A stretch of 9,166 nt of DNA from Clostridia bacterium (GTDB taxonomy: Bacteria; Bacillota_A; Clostridia; Christensenellales; Aristaeellaceae): contig JAFUPT010000049.1 of the NCBI GenBank assembly GCA_017481065.1, positions 1 to 9,166 on the forward strand, read 5' to 3'. The notes beneath the pieces are model-generated. The model saw only the letters and a program-made list of their open reading frames with translations, did no database searches and was not told the origin of the DNA. Below, piece after piece: positions 6,150 through 9,166 of the stretch. The position numbers and the translations under genes are program-made. Position 1 is the first letter of the stretch. The number at the start of each line of letters is the position of its first letter.

Positions 6150-7400
6150 ATGAAAACTCCCCAGACCCCCGAAAAATACCCGAAGCTGCAATTCCGCATT
6201 GATCTGGTGCTCACGGTGCTGTTTCTTGCGGCGCTCTTCTTCATGGGCGTGATGACGCTGGCCACCGATTTTGAAGGCATTTACAAGGCGGCGGTGAGCA
6301 AGACCCGCATATCCGGCTATCTGGACGAAGGCTGGGAGGAATCCTCCGCATGGGACAGGCTGAGCGCGCGGGTGCGCTCCGTGGATGATTATATCGCCGG
6401 AAACGTATATGGCGCGACCGAGCTGGGCTATTTCAATTCCAGCGTGCAATATGCCATGGGCAAGCGGCTGGTGAACACCGGCGCGAGCCAGATGCTCACC
6501 CTGAACAGCGGCCATCTCTACGACCTGCAGAACTATGTATCCATGGACAGCGCGGCGGCGGACATCCTGGCCATGCAGGAGACCGCCGGGGAGATTCCCT
6601 TCCTGTTTGTATACGAGCATCCCACCATCTATTCCGCGGACCAGCTGCCCGCGGGCTACGATATACTGGATTTTTCCGATGAAATCGCCGCGGAGATCAC
6701 CGAAAAAACCGGCGCGCTGGGCATTCCCATGCTGGACAGCCGGGAAGTGCTGAACAACAGCGGGCTGGAGCTGGCCGATTACCTGCTCTATACCGACCAG
6801 CACTGGGCCACCCGGGCTTCCCTTGTGATGGCGCAGGAGATTGCTTCGGAGCTTTCCGCCATGACCGGGATCAACCTCACCCCGGAAAAGCTGGATATTT
6901 CCCAGTTTGAAACCGAGACTTTCGAGAAGCTCTTCCTCGGCAAATATGGCCAGCGCGTGGGCGCCGGCAATATCGATCCGGATGATATCACCATCTACTG
7001 GCCGAAGTATGAAACCAATATCACCCGCGTGACCAACTACCTGGGCGACATGAGCGAGCAGACCGGCCCCTTCCGGGACAGCGTGATCCGCTGGAAATAC
7101 CTGGAGCCGGACGAGGGCAAAACCTACAACATCAAGGCATACTTTGATTATGGCCTCACCGAGAATTACGATATCTATTCCAATCCCGATGGCGCGCCCT
7201 GCACCATACTGCTCCTGAAGGATTCTTACAGCGCATCCATCGCCAGCTTCCTCTCCCTCGTGGCGGACGAGGTTTACGCCGTGGACCTGCGCCGCAGCGA
7301 GCTTTCCCTCGCCGAATGGATTGAAGAATGCAATCCCGACGCCGTGGTTGTATCTTACAGCATGCAGATGCTGCGGCAGGATGCATATGAATTCCAGTGA
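6150..7400 (+). CDS. DHHW/AlgX-like membrane-anchored SGNH-type protein, glycan modification
   Basis: A 416-residue protein with one membrane segment (residues 18-38) and a large extracytoplasmic domain. The start at 6150 is chosen because AAAGGA lies 9 bases upstream; an ATG at 6129 would fall about 9 bases after the predicted transcription start without a good ribosome site. The extracytoplasmic part has YTDQHWAT (residues 214-221), matching the D-x-HW catalytic signature of DHHW/AlgX/AlgJ proteins, then KYGQRVG, and LLLKDSYSAS (354-363), which corresponds to the block carrying the catalytic Ser of this SGNH-like fold. Characterised relatives (AlgX, AlgJ) take part in O-acetylation of exported polysaccharides. 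The signature has Gln where DHHW names a second His. It is divergent from the glycan exporter, fitting a role in modifying that polymer; no MBOAT partner is in the window. Its exact reaction is inferred. Confidence 0.78.
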   Translation: MKTPQTPEKYPKLQFRIDLVLTVLFLAALFFMGVMTLATDFEGIYKAAVSKTRISGYLDEGWEESSAWDRLSARVRSVDDYIAGNVYGATELGYFNSSVQYAMGKRLVNTGASQMLTLNSGHLYDLQNYVSMDSAAADILAMQETAGEIPFLFVYEHPTIYSADQLPAGYDILDFSDEIAAEITEKTGALGIPMLDSREVLNNSGLELADYLLYTDQHWATRASLVMAQEIASELSAMTGINLTPEKLDISQFETETFEKLFLGKYGQRVGAGNIDPDDITIYWPKYETNITRVTNYLGDMSEQTGPFRDSVIRWKYLEPDEGKTYNIKAYFDYGLTENYDIYSNPDGAPCTILLLKDSYSASIASFLSLVADEVYAVDLRRSELSLAEWIEECNPDAVVVSYSMQMLRQDAYEFQ

Positions 7401-7435
7401 GGGAGAAAAACGTGCAATTCATATGAAAGATCAAT

Positions 7436-7798
7436 TTGGAGATATACCGCTGCGTAGCAAGGGATATTGCCATAGATGATGTGGTCATCACAGAAAAGCA
7501 GATCAAGCATATATTTGAAGATCATCCGGAAAAGGAGCATGCAAATGTAATTGCCCGGTTGAAAGCCGCCATCCTGGAACCGGATTACATTCTGAAAGAT
7601 GCTGCGCCGAGAACAGCCGTGGTATTCAAGCAATTTGTAGTGCAGGATGAGCGATATCGCATCATCCTGAAACTGGCGGCGGCAGATGACCCCATTCATC
7701 CCCTGAATTCCATCATCACCGCGTTTTATATCTCCGAAAAGAAATGGAACAAATCCCTGCGCAACAAAACCATACTTTACAAGCGCGGGGATTTATGA
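7436..7798 (+). CDS. Stand-alone PBECR-type nuclease-like protein
   Basis: A 120-residue protein with no signal peptide. It starts at TTG 7436, the only reasonable start in frame after a stop at 7424, with a weak GAAAG upstream. The sequence follows the layout I know for phage-barnase-EndoU-ColicinE5/D-RelE-like (PBECR) domains: IYRCVARDI, then VVITEKQIKHIFEDHP (residues 17-31), EPDYILKD (48-55), RTAVVFKQF, RIILKLAAADDP, NSIITAFYISEKKWNKSLRN (91-110) and the end KTILYK. The family is predicted to hold RNases, often in phage polyvalent proteins or toxin-like contexts; His25 and His30 in the ITEKQIKHIFEDHP motif and Arg109 are candidate active residues. It follows the DHHW-like gene by 35 bases without a terminator, so the two may share a transcript. 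The promoter of the small RNA overlaps its 3' end. Activity is not proven, and a phage remnant is possible. Confidence 0.72.
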   Translation: MEIYRCVARDIAIDDVVITEKQIKHIFEDHPEKEHANVIARLKAAILEPDYILKDAAPRTAVVFKQFVVQDERYRIILKLAAADDPIHPLNSIITAFYISEKKWNKSLRNKTILYKRGDL

Positions 7799-7804
7799 TA
7801 TAAT
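7776..7804 (+). promoter_or_regulatory. Strong promoter of the small RNA
   Basis: TTTACA (7776-7781), exactly 17 bases, then TATAAT (7799-7804): one mismatch from full consensus. The -35 and spacer lie inside the last codons of the PBECR gene. Transcription should start near 7811. Confidence 0.85.
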
Positions 7805-7810
7805 CATGAT

Positions 7811-7946
7811 ACACAAAAGGGAGCTCTTGAGGTGGTAGATTTCGTGTCAACCACGCGCCCTCGCGGCCAAAAGAGATGCAGGGGAACGGCACGCCTGCCA
7901 AGAGCCCACGATACCCCGCCAGCGCTTGCCGGCGGGGTCTTTCTTT
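7811..7946 (+). ncRNA. Unidentified structured small RNA, about 136 nt
   Basis: A consensus promoter and an intrinsic terminator bracket a region with no credible reading frame. Predicted folds are a closing stem CTCTTG (7824-7829) with CAAGAG (7899-7904), extended by GC; an arm GTGGT (7832-7836) with ACCAC (7850-7854); a short GCG/CGC element near 7855-7866; and an arm GCAGG (7878-7882) with CCTGC (7894-7898). Together they make a multi-branch junction. It does not contain the SRP RNA GGAAGG-AGCA loop, and I cannot match it to 6S, tmRNA, RNase P or a riboswitch class. The gene downstream is on the other strand, so it is probably a free-standing RNA rather than a leader. Alternatives are a toxin-linked RNA or a known RNA that I fail to recognise. 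Confidence 0.68.
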
Positions 7947-7948
7947 AT
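7914..7948 (+). terminator. Terminator of the small RNA
   Basis: CCCCGCC (7914-7920) pairs with GGCGGGG (7931-7937), with an inner GC/GC pair after an A-C mismatch and a GCTT loop. It is followed by TCTTTCTTTAT. Confidence 0.88.
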
Positions 7949-7992
7949 AAATCATGAATCCAGAGCACAGCGCTCTGGATTCATGATTTATA
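7946..7992. repeat. Perfect 21-bp inverted repeat with 5-base loop
   Basis: Arms 7946-7966 and 7972-7992 are perfectly complementary around ACAGC. The stem is AT-rich at the base with CCAGAGC near the loop. It immediately follows the small RNA terminator and lies 20 bases after the stop of the minus-strand regulator gene. On the plus strand TATTTT follows; on the minus strand no T-run follows. It could be a second terminator or an end-to-end remnant of a small mobile element. Confidence 0.8.
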
Positions 7993-8012
7993 TTTTCCCC
8001 TCTGGAACAAAC

Positions 8013-8237
8013 TTACTCCTCAGCGGCAGGCTTTTCAACCTTCTTCCATTCCTCCTCGGACATGCCGAGGTATTCGCGCCAGAGGCGGTTGGTGATGGCG
8101 TTTACGGAGGCTTCCTCCGCCTTGGCCCTGGCCTCCATCTCCGCGCGGCGGCCCTTGGGCACGCGGAATTTCACTTCATCGCAATTATTCTTCAGGTATT
8201 TTGCTGTTGCCTTCTGGTGGGCCTTACTTACCGGCAT
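8013..8237 (-). CDS. Ribbon-helix-helix (Arc-like) DNA-binding protein
   Basis: A 74-residue protein. AAGGAG lies 7 bases before the ATG. The layout fits a ribbon-helix-helix repressor or antitoxin: a basic N-terminal arm MPVSKAHQKATAKY, a strand DEVKFRVPKGRR (residues 20-31), helix A (32-42) and helix B starting at ASVNAITNRLWREYLG (43-58), then an acidic tail EEEWKKVEKPAAEE. The start MPVSKA-QKA-AKY and the PKG-R turn are familiar from small Arc-like proteins of Clostridia plasmids, phages and conjugative elements. As a dimer it would bind short palindromes; two identical ones lie in the divergent promoter region just upstream, so autoregulation and control of the gene at 8358 are likely. 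No toxin gene is co-directional with it in the window. Confidence 0.82.
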   Translation of the reverse strand: MPVSKAHQKATAKYLKNNCDEVKFRVPKGRRAEMEARAKAEEASVNAITNRLWREYLGMSEEEWKKVEKPAAEE

Positions 8238-8264
8238 AATAAATCTCCTTATGTCAAGTTTAAT

Positions 8265-8282
8265 ATCACTGGGCTCAGTGAT
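8265..8282. promoter_or_regulatory. Operator-like palindrome, copy 1
   Basis: ATCACTG-GGCT-CAGTGAT, 7-bp arms. It lies 28 bases upstream of the ribbon-helix-helix start codon. On the minus strand a possible TTGCAC (8285-8290), 17 bases, GATATT (8262-8267) would place it over the spacer and -10 of that gene's own promoter, which is a weak match. Confidence 0.72.
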
Positions 8283-8298
8283 TTGTGCAAAGTGTCAA

Positions 8299-8327
8299 TT
8301 GACTCACTGGGCTCAGTGATATATAAT
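8299..8327 (+). promoter_or_regulatory. Promoter of the divergent small gene with operator copy 2 in the spacer
   Basis: TTGACT (8299-8304), 17 bases, TATAAT (8322-8327). Operator copy 2 (8303-8320, CTCACTGGGCTCAGTGAT) fills the spacer, so a bound repressor would block RNA polymerase directly. The core TCACTGGGCTCAGTGAT is identical in both operators, whose starts are 38 bases apart. Confidence 0.85.
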
Positions 8328-8357
8328 AGATATATAACTACGGGGGAGGCATTCTTC

Positions 8358-8597
8358 ATGTCCGATAATTCAAAACTGCTTGATGAAGTTGACCGCTGCC
8401 ATAGTCATATCCGCAATACACGGGCATTGATTCGCGCGATCTGCCATTCCTGGGATGAAAGCTACAGTTTTTATTCTTGCGTGATCCACAACGGAACCCC
8501 CGCTGCGGCCCAGGCTCTATATGACCTCGGCACAGCCATTTTCATGCTTCGGGATGCAATTATGGATTTTCCGCTGCTCCCCAATATGGAAAAATAG
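8358..8597 (+). CDS. Small helical protein of unknown function, apparently frameshifted near its end
   Basis: The ATG at 8358 has a strong GGGGGAGG 8 bases upstream and a near-consensus promoter, giving 79 residues. It begins MSDNSKLLDEVDRCHSHIRN and continues with mostly helical, His/Cys-containing sequence (RALIRAICHSWDES, SFYSCVIHN) to LLPNMEK and a stop at 8597. No signal peptide and no known domain is recognised. The stop directly follows a run of five A's; in the next frame the sequence continues with a convincing charged tail up to 8677, so the intact gene was probably about 106 residues. It is divergent from the ribbon-helix-helix gene and shares the operator region, which suggests it is a target or functional partner of that regulator. 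A separate toxin role is possible but unsupported. Confidence 0.7.
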   Translation: MSDNSKLLDEVDRCHSHIRNTRALIRAICHSWDESYSFYSCVIHNGTPAAAQALYDLGTAIFMLRDAIMDFPLLPNMEK

Positions 8598-8677
8598 CGG
8601 AAGCCCTGCGCCGGCGCAAGGAAGAAATAATCAATTTCCCCCAGGTTTCTGATGAAGATATTCCAGATTCAGTATAG
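8594..8677 (+). pseudogene. Out-of-frame continuation of the 8358 gene
   Basis: From 8594 one frame reads IAEALRRRKEEIINFPQVSD then EDIPDSV and a stop at 8675-8677, 27 residues. It has no start codon or ribosome site of its own, but the composition is that of a real soluble helix and acidic tail. One additional A in the A5 run (8590-8594) would fuse it to the upstream protein after MEK. It is either a frameshift mutation, an assembly error, or translational slippage. Confidence 0.6.
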
Positions 8678-8748
8678 CATTTTTCAATGATTTAGGCAAT
8701 GGGGAACAGCGGCGGGATATGGCGTACTGCCCTGCGGTTTTGTTTGCA
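8678..8748. other. Intergenic stretch before the tandem array
   Basis: No gene or clear terminator is seen. The right part (about 8710-8748) resembles the tail of the tandem repeat unit in degenerate form, suggesting an eroded first copy. Confidence 0.4.
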
Positions 8749-9166
8749 GGCGCACACAGCTGCGTCGGTTTTTACAACCCCTCCGGCGCTGCGCGCCACC
8801 TCCCCTTGCACAGGGGAGGCGAAGGAAAGCGGAGCCGTAGGACGGTTTGCCCCATACCGCCGTAATTATACTTCCGTTCGCAGGCGCACACAGCTGCGCC
8901 GGTTTTTACAACCCCTCCGGCGCTGTGCGCCACCTCCCCTTGCACAGGGGAGGCGAGGGAAAGCGGAATCGTAGAACGATTTCCCTCATGCCACCGTAAA
9001 GTATACTTCCGTTTGCGGGCGCACACAACTGCGCCCGTCTTTACAACCCCTCCGGCGCTGCGCGCCACCTCCCCGTGCACAGGGGAGGCGAAGGAAAGCG
9101 GAATCGTAGAACGGTTTGCCTCATGCCGCCGTAATTATACTTCCGTTTGCGGGCGCACACAGCTGC
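8749..9166. repeat. Tandem array of about 134-bp multi-hairpin repeats, open at the right edge
   Basis: Units start at GGCGCACAC at 8749, 8883, 9018 and 9152, so periods are 134, 135 and 134; the fourth copy is cut after 15 bases. Each unit has the hairpins GGCGCA/TGCGYC, GGCGC/GCGCC with a 3-base loop, CCTCCCC/GGGGAGG around TGCAC (copy 1: 8799-8806 with 8812-8819), and a fourth stem near the middle (copy 1: 8835-8838 with 8842-8845). Copies differ by point changes that mostly keep pairing. Open frames across the array on both strands are products of the repeat period and GC content, not genes. The CCCTCCG...CCACCTCCC-TTGCACA core is shared with 5900-5958. Confidence 0.9.

Noticed and set aside
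6063..6803. Minus-strand open frame opposite the DHHW-like gene
   Set aside because: It overlaps a well-supported gene with its own promoter and ribosome site, and has no domain.
7811..7910. T-box leader, suggested by GAGGTGGTA followed later by GCGCCCTCGCGG
   Set aside because: The T-box consensus continues GGTACCGCG, which is absent, and no aminoacyl-tRNA synthetase or amino acid gene follows on the same strand.
7811..7946. SRP RNA or 6S RNA
   Set aside because: The conserved SRP apical loop is missing, and the fold looks branched rather than a long rod with a central bubble; I could not support either name.
8772..9080. Coding frame across the tandem repeat on the minus strand
   Set aside because: The translation merely repeats with the DNA period; there is no ribosome site or gene-like composition.
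8749..9166. CRISPR array
   Set aside because: The units are about 134 bp and alike over their whole length; there are no short repeats with unique spacers and no cas genes.

Overview
The window looks like a piece of chromosome from a fairly GC-rich, low-copy Clostridia-type Firmicute, probably an uncultured gut bacterium. The reasons are a Gram-positive type LexA box in front of recA, GGAGG-type ribosome binding sites throughout, housekeeping-type promoters close to TTGACA-N17-TATAAT, a BMP-family binding protein, and GC-rich hairpin repeats of a style I know from gut Clostridia genomes. The taxonomy is inference; no rRNA is present.

Left part (1-2270). On the minus strand lie recA (946-2061), a 57-residue small protein (628-801) and the N-terminal 185 residues of a secreted protein that runs off the left edge. 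The small genes have no visible promoter of their own. Each sits directly behind a strong hairpin, so they appear to depend on read-through from recA. recA has a -10 element and an SOS box. The divergent BMP lipoprotein/binding-protein gene (2271-3374) has its own near-consensus promoter.

Middle (3375-7400). Converging terminators separate the BMP gene from a minus-strand ABC-2 glycan exporter: the permease (Wzm type, 5001-5873) followed by the ATPase with a Wzt-type C-terminal extension (3531-4790). About 210 bp of stacked hairpins lie between the two. Divergent from the permease, sharing a back-to-back promoter region, is a membrane-anchored DHHW/AlgX-like SGNH-type protein (6150-7400). Together these suggest assembly, modification and export of a cell-surface polysaccharide.

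Right part (7401-9166) is accessory in character. It holds a stand-alone PBECR-type nuclease-like protein (7436-7798) and a small RNA gene with a consensus promoter and an intrinsic terminator (about 7811-7946). A perfect 21-bp inverted repeat follows. Next come a ribbon-helix-helix regulator (8013-8237) and a divergent small gene (8358-8597), with two copies of the same palindrome between them, one lying in the spacer of the small gene's promoter. The small gene appears to be frameshifted in an A-run and to continue in another frame to 8677. The window ends in a tandem array of about 134-bp multi-hairpin repeats whose stems show compensatory changes. A shorter relative of this repeat sits in the leader of the permease gene.

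The best candidates for something not yet described are the unidentified small RNA next to the PBECR gene, the operator-linked divergent pair, and the structured tandem repeat.
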